Below, one piece after another: positions 23,345-34,387 of a stretch of 64,000 nt of DNA. Every line of letters starts with the position of its first letter. Within the stretch, counting starts at the first letter, position 1. A program made the translations under genes and the position numbers. The notes under the pieces were generated by a model. That model was not told the DNA's origin. It did no database searches and saw only the letters and a list, made by a program, of their open reading frames with translations. The DNA is from Siphonodentalium dalli (Eukaryota; Mollusca; Scaphopoda; Gadilida; Siphonodentaliidae), in the NCBI GenBank assembly GCA_032622095.1, contig CP136068.1, forward strand, positions 159,857,465-159,921,464. The letters are read 5' to 3'.

Positions 23345-23750
23345 TTTTGAATTTTTGATTGTGAAATATACTCAACAATCAACCAACAGACTAGTGGTCT
23401 GCGCACCATGTTCCTACATCGCTCTGGATAGTCATAATTTAAATTGAGCATATGTTTCGATTCACTTTTCCACTATAGTATGATAGCGGTAACGCGGAAT
23501 TTCATCAGGGAACGCGTAATAATTTAGATCGGCATAGTATGCCTATTTTAAATGTAGTTGGCCTGATTTTTCTTTTGAATTTTTGATTGTGAAATATACT
23601 CAACAATCAAACAACAGACTATTGGTCTGCGCACCATGTTCCTACATTGCTCTGGATAGTCATAATTTAAATTGAGCATATGTTTCGATTCACTTTTCCA
23701 CTATAGTATGATAGTGGTAACGCGGAATTTCATCAGGGAACGCGTGAGTA
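23345..23750 (+). repeat. 228-bp tandem duplication
   Basis: ttttgaatttttgattgtga to gcggaatttcatcagggaacg occurs twice with an offset of about 228 bp. The inner part (tttcgattcacttttccact, atagtatgatag) recurs inverted at about 54000-54090 inside the long-TIR element, so it is part of a mobile family. Confidence 0.8.
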
Positions 23751-24416
23751 ATACCGTTAACAGTTTTGGTTTCCGATCGATAGCTAAAGGCTTGATGATT
23801 TGATTTGAACCAAGGTTTGTTTGTACATGTGTAGTAAAAATATAGAGATCCAGGGGGCTGTGAACACCACAGAATACAAGGGTAAACCTGTCTTCGGTAA
23901 CATGGACAAAGGTGTTCATTATCTAGGTACACATTCCGAAGCGCCACCTGGACAATTCCATAGCCAGTTAAATGAAAAACAGGAGCATAATAGAAGTATG
24001 CCTGGTGTTTTGAAATTTGGAAAATATAGGTATACATATGACAGAGTATGCGTACCAGTATCGTAGAATCACGCACATCATAAATGAAATAGTTATACGT
24101 AGAGTATTAAAAAAAATTAGTTTTATGATTGTCCCATACCGGTAGTTTCAGTAAAAGATGGGAGCGTGGTACATAGTTAGGTGTTACAAATTTAGAAATT
24201 AGAAATGTAAGCATAGGCCGCGAGTTTTCGAAAGGGTTAATTTTGAAATTTAGAGTTATGTGCATGAGTAAGCAGTTGTTGAATATAAGTGTAGGTATAA
24301 GTCTGCAGTAAAATATTAAATATCACTGGAATCGTCGTCAGTTATGTACCTGGTGATGGAGTGTTTAAACAACAGACCACCGCTTTTCGCCCCCCTGGAT
24401 CTATATATTGTTACAA

Positions 24417-25015
24417 CAAGGTTTGTTTGTACATATATATCAGATACGCAGACAGGCCAAGTTCGAATATGGCTTCAGTCTAATGAGTTTTGCATCAGTT
24501 ACGACCCTTCTTAGAATTTTACCGAGTTCATACCGTGTTGGTTTCGGACCGATGACTTCAGTACGGATTATATGATCCGAACAACAGTTTGTATGTGTGT
24601 TTCCCCAGCTAGAAATACAGGCCAAGTTCGAATGTGGGTTCTGTCCAATTATGTTTACATGCATTATGGCCCTTTTTCGACTTATAGTTTAACCGCATAT
24701 TGACATTGAACTTTGGGGTATATCAAATATTATTTGTTTGCTTTTTATAACGACGTATCAAAGTATCACCTTGGTAGTACACACACTCGTTATATGATTA
24801 CATAACTATTATATTTCCATGATGGATCGATCCGTTAATGTCATTCATCAATCCACGTTACATACCGTTATTTAACTGCCGTAATATTTGCACGAGGGAG
24901 TGATCCGTTAACGACACTCGTGGTATTTGTCAAGTCACGTGCTAGACCATTATCTGACTATATAAGTATTAGGTATATGCACGAGGGAGCGATCCGATTA
25001 ATGACATGCATCGAT
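24417..25015. repeat. degenerate duplicated blocks
   Basis: ggccaagttcgaat(a/g)tgg occurs at about 24454 and 24603, and caaggtttgtttgtacat at 23812 and 24417. gcacgagggag(t/c)gatccg occurs at about 24890 and 24979. These are short dispersed-repeat pieces in intron 4 with no gene. Confidence 0.5.
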
Positions 25016-25029
25016 CCACATAGGGAACA

Positions 25030-26205
25030 ATATGAGTGCTTGCGGAACAATGCCCCGTGACACTGTTTGTATGTTATAAGCACGTTTGGGGTGTCTGTGT
25101 TTCTGAAAGTGTTAGTACTTCGTACATACGTTATACCGTTTAAAATTGATATCACACGATGTTGGTCCACCGAATAGACCACGAAAATGTCTTGATATCT
25201 GAAGGAATATCGAACGCTATCTTACAATTTAGCTATTTTCCTCAAATACACGCGAAACGCCTAAGCAGTTTCCGATCTTGTATCCCACGTGGCAACAAGT
25301 CGCATCATGGATGGCAACAGTGACTGCGCCTGAGATGCGTAGGGGCTCGCCTCGTTTGTAAACACATATGATTGACCCGCCAATTAGCATAGCTTAGTCC
25401 AATTATTTTCATAATATGAGTCTAAACATCTATTGTATCCATTCAATCGAGTCGTTTGCGATGATAATTCCGAAAACACTAAATACAATCGCCTGCATTT
25501 CACAACTACATTTAACGTTAATGGCGTCAGTCCTGATGGTGACGCACCACTATGTCATATGTGCGATGCGTTATCTATACACGACATAGTTCTCACAAAA
25601 GACTATATTTTGACGATACTCTGTTGTGTGAATTGTAAGATAAACTGGTTATCACCACTGTGTGTGTTTATGATATATGTATTCAAGTGTTGCTACCACT
25701 GCCGTGGCTACATATCGTCTCGTCATGACGGACTCGACGATATGCAGACCAGAGAAGGTAGCTCGACTTGAATACGAATATCGGAAACGCACATGCTGGT
25801 GATAACCTATGTATATTAAAACCGTTATTGCTCCACACTTCTCCCCTGTTTGTGATATGACCACTAGAGTTGCCCCCGCCAGAAATCAATTTAGCAGAGT
25901 CTATGCATAGTACTCGATACAGGCTTTGGGTATATATGTGTACAATTGTATTGCAACGGAATCCCGCTTGATGTTATTTTCCCCATGTCACCAAACGCGT
26001 GGACATATTGTTACATATTAGACTATATGACATTCAAGCGTGGCCTGTTCCCACACAGACGTTGAATTCGATGGGTCCTTCAACGAACCAAACTTGGTTT
26101 GGTTCCAGATTGAACCAAAGTAGTGTGAAACCAAACTATTGGGATCTATATTGGTAGTTGGTTCCCCGAGAAACCAACTTGAGGGCTGTTTTATTAGAGT
26201 GTAAA
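25030..26205 (+). repeat. dispersed repeat, copy B (interrupted)
   Basis: This is collinear with 12841-13330: acaatgccccg(c/t), atgttataa(g)cacgttt, tttgtgatatga and, at the end, ggttcc(c)...accaa and ggggctgttt / agggctgtttt. About 630 bp is inserted near 25150-25800, including an imperfect hairpin around 25679-25775. Like copy A, it ends just upstream (about 55 bp) of an exon of the same gene. Confidence 0.7.
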
Positions 26206-26260
26206 ACATTCATTCAACATTTGAATTAATCCAAACTAATCACAATCCTATCTTTTTCAG

Positions 26261-26365
26261 TTGTCCTTCACCACGAATCAGTTTCGGATCAATCTCGACT
26301 GCACACTGGCCGGAAAATATGGATATGTGGAAATAGATGCAATCCGCTTTGCAGGGACACAGTGA
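26261..26365 (+). CDS. exon 5: last exon, end of discoidin-like domain and stop
   Basis: This 105-bp exon has acceptor tctttttcag in phase 0 and ends in TGA at 26363-26365. It encodes LSFTTNQFRINLDCTLAGKY, then GYVEIDAIRFAGTQ. The N-x-(F/I)-R-(I/L) ... Y-x-E-(I/L)-D-A-(I/V) series is the last strand pair of the domain (compare N-L-I-R-L-E-V ... Y-T-E-L-D-A-V in FBXL4, from memory). The protein ends right after the domain with no transmembrane segment or anchor. Visible coding length over five exons is 575 nt, about 190 residues. Confidence 0.9.
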   Translation: MSFTTNQFRINLDCTLAGKYGYVEIDAIRFAGTQ

Positions 26366-27640
26366 TTCGCTCGTCCACACGTATCACAATAAATGAACTG
26401 GCATTATATCTGAAACCATACGTCATCGAACCTATATTTGTGGAGATAAATTCAGAATGCACAAATTCATACCTAGTTTGTTGTACATAGGCTCAACACT
26501 GCCACGCGCTGAACTTCATTCATTTACGAAGGACATTGAATATATCATGGGTGAAATAAATAAAACTAATCTTAAGGCACATATAATAGGCAACATTAAT
26601 ATATGATGGGTGAAATCAATAAAACTAATCTTAAGTCATGTCTAATAGCGACCTTAATATTGATTTACTGATATTTCAACATATTCTAGCGCAAATACGC
26701 TCATGGTCGACCTATAATGTGAAACAGGTACATAATGCGATTACTTGATTCTGAAGTAATAACAATGGACTCGTGCCCGTTATTTCGTTTTATTGCGCGG
26801 GCTACAATGAAAACACATCTTAAAGAGCGTACACCTGACAAGTCGGGATTTGCGTTATTTGTGTCATTTTCGCTCATAACAGTCTCAGCATCGCCTAATT
26901 ATGAGTCGATAATGTGACTAAAACGTTCTCAGCACACTCTCGAGTCATGAGGCGATTCTAAGGAAGTTATCTGCCGAAAACAAATTATATTATAAGCAGA
27001 TAATTAAGTGCGTGTTTTCGGTAGAACATGCTGGACATTTGAAGCCCACGAGATAACTGACTACTTCTTAAGCAATACATTCAACTATCTTTTTGTACTC
27101 AGTACCACTAAGCCAGCACGAATTACCGAACATTCGGCAACCATAAGGCTTACATACCATATACATACGAACAATGCGACTTATGACGGTAAATCTGGTA
27201 CTGAGTCACTGATGAATCGGACCACATGGCTAGGTTTTTTTCTCGAACCACCACACAGCGAATAGCATACACGTCACCCACAGAGAGTGCCGAGTGTCCG
27301 TTTACAGTGCATTGTGGCCCTTTAACATTCACACACCGAGAGCATTACATCCCTTTAACATTCGGAATGGAATGGTTTATTGCTCGACATGAGTTAACAT
27401 GTTACATGCAAAACATATATACATTATTACATATATATATACAAATGGAGCAAAAATATCAATTCAATGCATGGGAATAAATCAATTTCACACATGTTTT
27501 ACAATTTTGCATTGTGCCCGCCCCGCTATACTGTATCTATATAGTAATTCAATTATCACGGCTGGGGCACCACATACAGTGCAGATCCACAACGAGAAAG
27601 CAGAGAGGCGAGGATAAACCTCCCTGTATTAGTCAAAAAT
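26366..27640. other. intergenic, no gene recognised
   Basis: Contains a tandem duplicate of about 70 bp (atgggtgaaat(a/c)aataaaac, near 26548 and 26609). Between 27300 and 27370 it has two ccctttaacattcac motifs that recur on the far side of the LINE at 33305-33390, so the LINE may sit inside an older repeat. Confidence 0.5.
26388..26393 (+). terminator. polyadenylation signal AATAAA
   Basis: Lies 22 bases after the stop of exon 5. A second AATAAA-containing run (gaaataaataaaac) lies near 26550 and is duplicated near 26617. Confidence 0.6.
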
Positions 27641-27673
27641 TATGTGGTTGAAATTGGTGCTGATAGGAGTATA

Positions 27674-30600
27674 TCAACCCATGTATCGTTTGACATATCT
27701 AGGCCTTTTTGTGTATTCTTTCAAAGCTAGTTTAAAATATATGGCTAGTCGTTTCATCACCTCTGCATTTTCTATACATAGCATTTTCTTAAATTTGTAG
27801 GGGTTAGGATGCTTCCAATAGTAATCTGGGATATATTTCTCCCTAATTTTTGAAAAATGGTTGCAGGTTAGCACAAGATGATATTCATCTCCTATTCCAT
27901 TCTTACATAATGGGCAGTACCTCTCGTTCCTTGCCATTTTCTTCCATCGCCCGCTTTCAATAGCTAGTTTGTGGTTCGAGGTTCTAATCTTCATTAAATA
28001 TGCGGATACATGGTGGGGGAGCTCAGTTAAATAGTTTCGCAGCTTCGGAAAAGGTGTGATCTCTCTGTATAAAGAGCCCCTCGATGTATTTGATACGCTT
28101 GTTGCCCACTCCTGCTTAAAGTTATCAAGCAGAACCCTTTTAATTAGTTTTACCTCATGCCTGGCTAATTGTCTCTGGGATAGCCACATGTAATTTAGGC
28201 CTGATTCCTGTAATGTTCTCTGTATAAGTCTTATCCACCGCAGTTTGTTTTCGAAAACTGGGTCTCTATCGTGTAGAAACCAAGTCAAACGATATATATT
28301 TTTGTTATTTCTGAACCCTCGTTTCCTAATAATTTTGACCAATACGAAATAGCTCGACATTTAATATATATTGATATGGGGTGTCTTCCCAACTCTCCAT
28401 ATACCATGTAGTTGGGTGTGCATGTTTTCATACCTAATATCAGTTTGCATAACTGTAAGTGGACACTCTCGATTACTTTCAGGGATTCGTCAACCCATAT
28501 CTCACTTCCGTATAGCAACATGGGTGCGACCATCGCATCAAATAGGTGTAGCATTATATCAACTGGAAGGTACAAGTTCCGTACTTTATTGAACAGCGCA
28601 TACATAGCTTTGTTGGCTAACTTACATGTTCTTTTGATATATCTGCAGAATCTACCATTGTAGAAAAACTCAGTGCCTAGATATACAAATTCTTTCACAT
28701 TTTCTAGTTCTATGTTCTTATAGATAAATTTGGGCAATACTTTAGGTTGTTTTTTGCAAAACATTACTGTTTTTGTCTTACTCGTATTTACTTCCATTCC
28801 CCATGCATCAGCATAATTGTCGAAAGCCGAAATGGCTCGGTGCATACTCAATTCATTATCGGTTAGTAGTACAGTGTCGTCGGCGTATAGTAAGCATAAT
28901 ATTCCAACAAGACATTTCAAATTATCATAAAACAATTCATCAAGATATATCATATTTTCTATAGCACAATCATTTATGAAATTTTGAACGTCGTTTATGT
29001 ACAAAGAAAACAAAAACGGGGACATGATGTCCCCTTGAAAAAGACGAATTTTGCTGCCAAAAAACTCTGATTTTTCCATTCCATTTTTCACACATGTTTT
29101 TATTTGGCTGTACATGTTTCTGATCACTGTGAATATTTTACAATTTATACCATTTTGTAACATTTTAAAGAAAAAGCGCATCTCTCCAAACAGTGTCATA
29201 CGCTTTTCTGAAGTCCACAAATGTGCAGTAAAGTTTCCTGCTGCCTGTTAAATAGATATTGATTAGATTACTCAAAATGAATATGTTGTCGGTTGTTGAA
29301 TAATTTTTTCGGAACCCAGTTTGGTTATCTTTGATAAGTTTCGTTTCCTCTGAAAACTTAGACAGCCTTGAATTCAGTATAGATGTAAATATTTTTGAGA
29401 AGCAGCTCAATAGTGTTATCCCCTATATGAATCAGGGTCGCATCGATCTCCCCTTTTCTTGTAAATGGGTTGTATGGCACCCGTGGCCCCATCTTCAAGT
29501 TGAATAAGTTAAAGTATACGTATATCATTGTATCCACGGAGTGTTTAAAATATTCGTTAAGGAGGTCATCCAAACCGGATGACTTATTATTTCTTAACTT
29601 TGATATCGCCTCGTGGATTTCTGACCGTGTTATTTCATTGTTCAGTTCACTTAGGTCAGCGTCGCTAAAAGTTCTTCAATGTGAGCATCTAAATTCGCGT
29701 TATCTAATCCTTCATTAATTCTCTTAAAATGTTCAAGAAACGCATTGATACTCACTTTAGTATTTGACCGATTAGAGTTTTGGCCCTCATCATCAACAAG
29801 TTCATTAAATTTCTGCCAAAATTCAGTGTTGGTTACGGCGCGTAGATTACGTAATTTGGCTATGTTATACGTGCGTTCCTCTCTAATCTTGCGGTCCATT
29901 GTTTTGCGGTAATCGTTACTAGCCTCTCGCAATGTCTCTTTATTATGTTTATTCCGGGTAGAGTCATATTGCTTTTTTATCCTATGAAATTCTTCGCGTT
30001 GTTTCCTACAGTCTTCATCAAACCACGATTTTGTATTGTGTTGCTTTCTTGTATTACTTGTGCGCTTTTTATTTAATGCTCCACAAGTTTTACAGGCAGT
30101 ATCCAATAAGAGTACAGTTATATCTTGGCATATATCATTTACATCCTCCCGTGTTATATTCGATTCACATTCTCGGAGGTAATCTAATTTAGTGTTCAGT
30201 TCCCCCACAACGTGTAAGTCTACATTGTGTATAAACACACATGCGTGTGTAGAGTTCCAACGACTTGGTCTCGTGCGCGTGCATATATCCGAAGCTTGTG
30301 TTTCCGTGAAAATCATATTTCGCATAGCTTCCCCATTTGTGTTATCTCTATTAAAATCGAGTTCTATGTGAATACTGTTGTGGATATCAGAATTTAGAGC
30401 AGAGAAATCTAGAACTCTAAAGTTCACTACTTCTTTAAATAATGCTACATTCCCAATCGCATAATCGATGACACTTTTATCTCGACATGTAAGTCTACCG
30501 ACTCCATTGTCATCTCCGCATCTTCCATTCATTATTCTAATTTTACAGTTTACACATACATCGATAAGTTTGTATCCATAACTATTTACATTTCCAGTAT

Positions 30601-31477
30601 CTTCACTACATCTTTCGGGAATTGTAAACTCACTTGCTGAATTTTCATCAGAAATGTTGCACAAATAATCTAGCAATACACTAGAACAGGTCGAGTGTCG
30701 TACATCTCGCTCATTTAGACATTTGGTTCGCGCATTGAAGTCTCCGGTTAGTAAAATGTGGTATGTTTTCTCGCGGAAATTAACTAGTTCTAGGCTAATT
30801 TTTACAGCCCAGTCATCGTCAGCATATCGGGTACCTGCTGGTGGAATATATACAGCCCCAACGAGCAGCGGTGGTGTACGGGCGACTACTCTAAACCAAG
30901 CTACATTATTACATTGTGATTCCACTTGTTTTATTTCGTGCGTTATGACAGTCTTAGTAGCTACAATAATACCACCACACCTTTTTCCTTTTCCTATATG
31001 TTTTCCTTTCTGGCATATAATGTCAAAGTTCGGGATATTGATGGTGTCTTCGACAAACGCTTTAGTTTCTGAGATACAGAGAATGTCGTACTGATTTATA
31101 AAGTTTACAAAATCTGGATAGCTTAGCCTTTTCTCTAATCCACACACGTTTAGTGACATAATTTTCAGACGATCGCCGCCCATCGGATTAAAGGGACGTT
31201 CATCGTTTTCGCGACATGCGATGTTTGTACACTCGACCGTATTCTCAATTTGTGACTCGGTGTGATCTATACTGACTAAATATGTACCGATCACACCTCT
31301 CTGGAATTCACAATTATTTGACATACATATATTTTGTTGCACACATGCATATGTGCATGTTTCATTTATAACATTTTGTGTATTTGTACTATTCAAAGAT
31401 TGTTCATATGTCCCTGATACAGAATCGCGTGATTCTTTTGGTGGTGGCGAATGAACATTTTCCCATGCTGGTGGGTA
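27674..31477 (-). pseudogene. LINE ORF2: endonuclease-reverse transcriptase, frameshifted
   Basis: The endonuclease part is intact in one frame (31477-29651). It shows MSLNVCGL, ISETKAF, GAVYIPPAG, LLTGDFNART, SVIDYAIGN and SDIHNSIHIEL, the full EEP catalytic set, which nicks target DNA. The reverse transcriptase continues in shifted frames: SGLDDLLNEYF; ITLLSCFSKIFTSILNSRL; DNQTGFRKNYSTTDN; FVDFRKAYDTVW; GDIMSPFLFSLYINDV; and the active site LLYADDTVLL; then VKEFVYLGTEF. The C-terminus (28360-27674) has C-P-L-C-x6-D-E-Y-H-L-V-L-T-C. Frame changes fall near 29670, 29430, 29190 and 28320. ORF2 follows ORF1 in the same frame after a single TGA and has no ATG in its first ~47 codons. Confidence 0.85.
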
Positions 31478-32923
31478 TCAACAGTCAAACTTCAACGATT
31501 TCCGCTCTGGTGAGGTCGGTGAATGGTTGCTGCGGTTGCGTTTCCTCAACTTAGCGGACTGGGCGTTCGAGATCGCTGACGCTAACTCAAGCTTTCCATC
31601 TGGGCTAAGATGCAGCCCCGATTGATCATCTGGTTGAAACATTGTTTTGATAACAAAACCTTCATCGTTCCAGTACAGTCCCCGAGTGTCGATATATTCT
31701 AACTTAGCATCCCGCCTGCAGAGCTTTTCCAGAAATGTATTAACACTGAACGCCACGTCGTTAAACATCTTGATATTGTCTCCTTTCCCCTTTCTTGGTG
31801 GGATGGTGCAAAATTTCACTGAGGCGTTTATGAAACTGTCCTTGATTGTTTTCAGCCCGTTGTTGAAATTTGTAATAACCATGGCGTAGTCATTATACTC
31901 GTGAATTATATCGTTTGTTCCCAGGTGTACGAAAACCGTTTGTATGGCACTCTTCGGCACATTTGCTTTCTCGATCTGCTTTATCAGGTGTGCTACTCCA
32001 TTTATGTCGGCTCCTGAGAAATTGAAAACCTTCTGACCGGTGTCGTTGATCGGGAGACTGTGACAGTTGCTCGCTCCCAACAAAATCGAGTCCACCGGTG
32101 TTTCTGCAGTCGGTTTTGGTGTCTTCTCTACTTCCCTCTCGGTTGTGATGGTGTCGTTCTCTGTTACAACCACGTATTCATCACCGTTATAATCATAGTT
32201 TTTATACTGACCACCTTTGGATTTGGTTTCCGGTTTCTCATGTGGGGTTTTATCTATTCTCGTCGATTTTGGGCATTCTGACATATATTGTTTATGTCCG
32301 GTGAGTCCACATTTTAGGCAAACAGGTTCTTTTACACATTCGTATGAGTAGCGGTCTTCACTTAGGCAGTTTCTACATTTTGCCCTTTTATTCAGTCTCT
32401 GGTTCAGTCTCCCACCTGTAATGCATGGTACCACATTCCGCACACATTTGTTTTGTCTTATCCGATATAAGTTTCAACTTGAATTTCCCAACATCAATTA
32501 TGGGTGGGATATCATCACATTCCGCCATTTGTAGGTACCTGTTGCCATTTTGAATAGCGGATTCTGCTATCGTCCCTAGTCTGTAGCTGCAAACTACCGC
32601 TCTTCCAAATTGGGATAAGGCTGTGGTGATCAGAGACTCGTCCATCTCTACTGGTGTATTTAGAACCGTCACTACGGTAGTATGACCATCTACGTCCACT
32701 GGTCTTACGAATTTCCCAAATATATGAAGGCCTTTGGTCATCAATATATTCTTCGTTTCGGGATCTTTAACAGTGATGAGACATTCATCTTCCGTTATCT
32801 GCACAGCCCGGACATTGTCTATGTCGACTATCTCTCACAGCCCTTGAACGATATTCAGGTGTGTGATTCGCTTGAATATCCGTTTACGAAAACAGTAAGG
32901 TCCCTTTTCACTTCCTCTCCCAT
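31478..32923 (-). pseudogene. LINE ORF1: RRM-like, CCHC and SGNH esterase
   Basis: The likely start is ATG at 32923 (MGEEVKRDLTVFVNGYS), followed by lesions before about 32815. The next block (32815-32388; VRAVQITEDECLITVKD, TVVTVLNTPVEMDESLI) resembles an RRM-like nucleic-acid-binding fold. A frameshift within a GAGACTGAA repeat (about 32390-32410) leads to CRNCLSEDRYSYEC and CLKCGLTGHKQYMSEC, a zinc knuckle. The C-terminal half has LLGASNCHSLP (SGNH block I, Ser in GAS), VHLGTNDI (block III) and a terminal GLHLSPDG (block V His). ORF1 proteins package LINE RNA; the esterase is proposed to act in membrane or lipid interaction, but its role is not settled. The stop is TGA at 31478-31480. Confidence 0.75.
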
Positions 32924-33395
32924 TATTCTGTACTTGGCTTGGGTCCAGATGGCTTGTTTATCACACCTTCGGCTCTAAACATTAAGCACTGTGCTATTTC
33001 GTTAATTGAAATTGGCACATAATTACAGTTCAATCAACATTTGGACAATAGGGCGACATTGAGCTGGGTAGTGGAGGACCCATTGAATATAGGTGAAATG
33101 TTTACAAAAGTGTCCATAACCTTAATTCACAATAAGAAAGTTGTAGATTCCAAGTGTTGTCCTCTCCGCATCGGTTGTATCTTACTATACATCCATTTTC
33201 TAGCCTGTTAGCTTCTTCCGTCTTATTATTTTCAGCCGTAAAACCGGAACAAAACAAATGCGACTCTCTTACTTGACCTTGACCTGTTCGCATACCGAGA
33301 ATGCACCCTTTAACATTCACACGCCGATATTGACTCGTGTCGTTTTAACATTCAGCCACAACGAGTGCATCGCGTCCCTTTAACATTCACACAAT

Positions 33396-34387
33396 CAGTG
33401 TTCGCGCTAGACCGAAAAAGTATTGTGGCCAAAAGTTTAGCCAAATGAAAAATTTATTAGCCAAATGAAAAATACTTTGGCCAAATGAAATCCTCATTTT
33501 ATCGGCGCTTCACAATTAATGACTAAAATATTTGTTTTAAACTTTATTTGTTACTCAGAATAAAAACATAACTAAAACAACACAAAAACAACTTTAAAAA
33601 ACAATAGTATACGAACATAGGTATGCATGATATTGCACAGACAAATCAATTCATGTCAGCATTAATTCAAAATACGGCGCGATTTCACATCCGACCATAT
33701 AGCCCGGTGAAAATCAAAGTCAGAAATGTTTCAACGCAGAGACGATGAACTGTTGTGTTTTGCTTTGCCTATGGTTGTTACTTGTATTATTTCCTTCATG
33801 TTTTACTCTCCTTCAACATTTGTTCAGATGCAACATGGGAGTTGTTACCTGAATCGAAATTCGAAAACATGAAACTAACATTCTATATAATTATAATCAC
33901 ATAAATCCGCTAAACCAATTGTAGCAACTATATGTCGCTAATAACCATGACGGTCGCTAACTGGTGCTTACTATAGCAAGGTGATAACCGTTAAATATAT
34001 ATTGTATTCAAATCGTTTGTGGCGTGAAGCCAGGTTGTTATTAGACGGGATGCAGTTTATTACACAATAAGTAACCACTGAGTTCAGAATTGCTCGCATG
34101 TATATCCAAGTAAGGAACAACGCATTTAGGTATTTTATCTTACAGGCTGCCTAATCAACGCGTATAAACAAAAATCCGCATATTTATTGAACCGTTACGG
34201 TGCGATATTTCCGAAGTACGAAATACTTTCGTCGCCTAACTTCGTCTGGACTGTCCGGCTCCATGCTTTCCGTGTCCAATTGGGGTAAAACAAATTTGGC
34301 TAAAAGTTTGGCCAAATGAAATTGTTATTTGCCAAATTAGAAAAAAATGACAATTGGCCAATTTCGCCACCGATAGCGTGAACACTG
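33396..34387. mobile_element. hAT-like non-autonomous transposon (~990 bp)
   Basis: The terminal inverted repeats are CAGTGTTCGCGCTA (33396) and TAGCGTGAACACTG (ending 34387), with one mismatch. Subterminal GGCCAAA / TTTGGCC motifs are repeated at both ends (aaaagtttagccaaatgaaa left, aaaagtttggccaaatgaaa right). Flanking 8-mers cacacaat and cacatcgt agree at 5 of 8 positions, compatible with a decayed 8-bp target duplication. CAGTG-type ends and 8-bp duplications are hAT features (family knowledge). No transposase frame is present. Confidence 0.65.

Larger units (their letters stand above)
27640..32950 (-). mobile_element. near full-length non-LTR retrotransposon (AP-endonuclease clade)
   Basis: On the minus strand, in order: an RRM-like region, a CCHC knuckle, an SGNH/GDSL-like esterase (ORF1), then an AP endonuclease, a reverse transcriptase and a C-terminal Cys/His motif (ORF2). 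There is no RNase H. An esterase-bearing ORF1 is known in CR1/L2-group LINEs, so that group is the best guess. At least five frameshifts make it inactive. The 5' and 3' boundaries are approximate: no poly(A) tail or target duplication was resolved. Confidence 0.85.

Noticed and set aside
23690-24076. 128-codon minus-strand ORF
   Set aside because: It overlaps the 228-bp tandem duplication and shows no domain. The plus strand is open over much of the same stretch, so neither is supported.
28371-28964. Plus-strand ORFs over the LINE
   Set aside because: They are antisense shadows of the reverse transcriptase frame.
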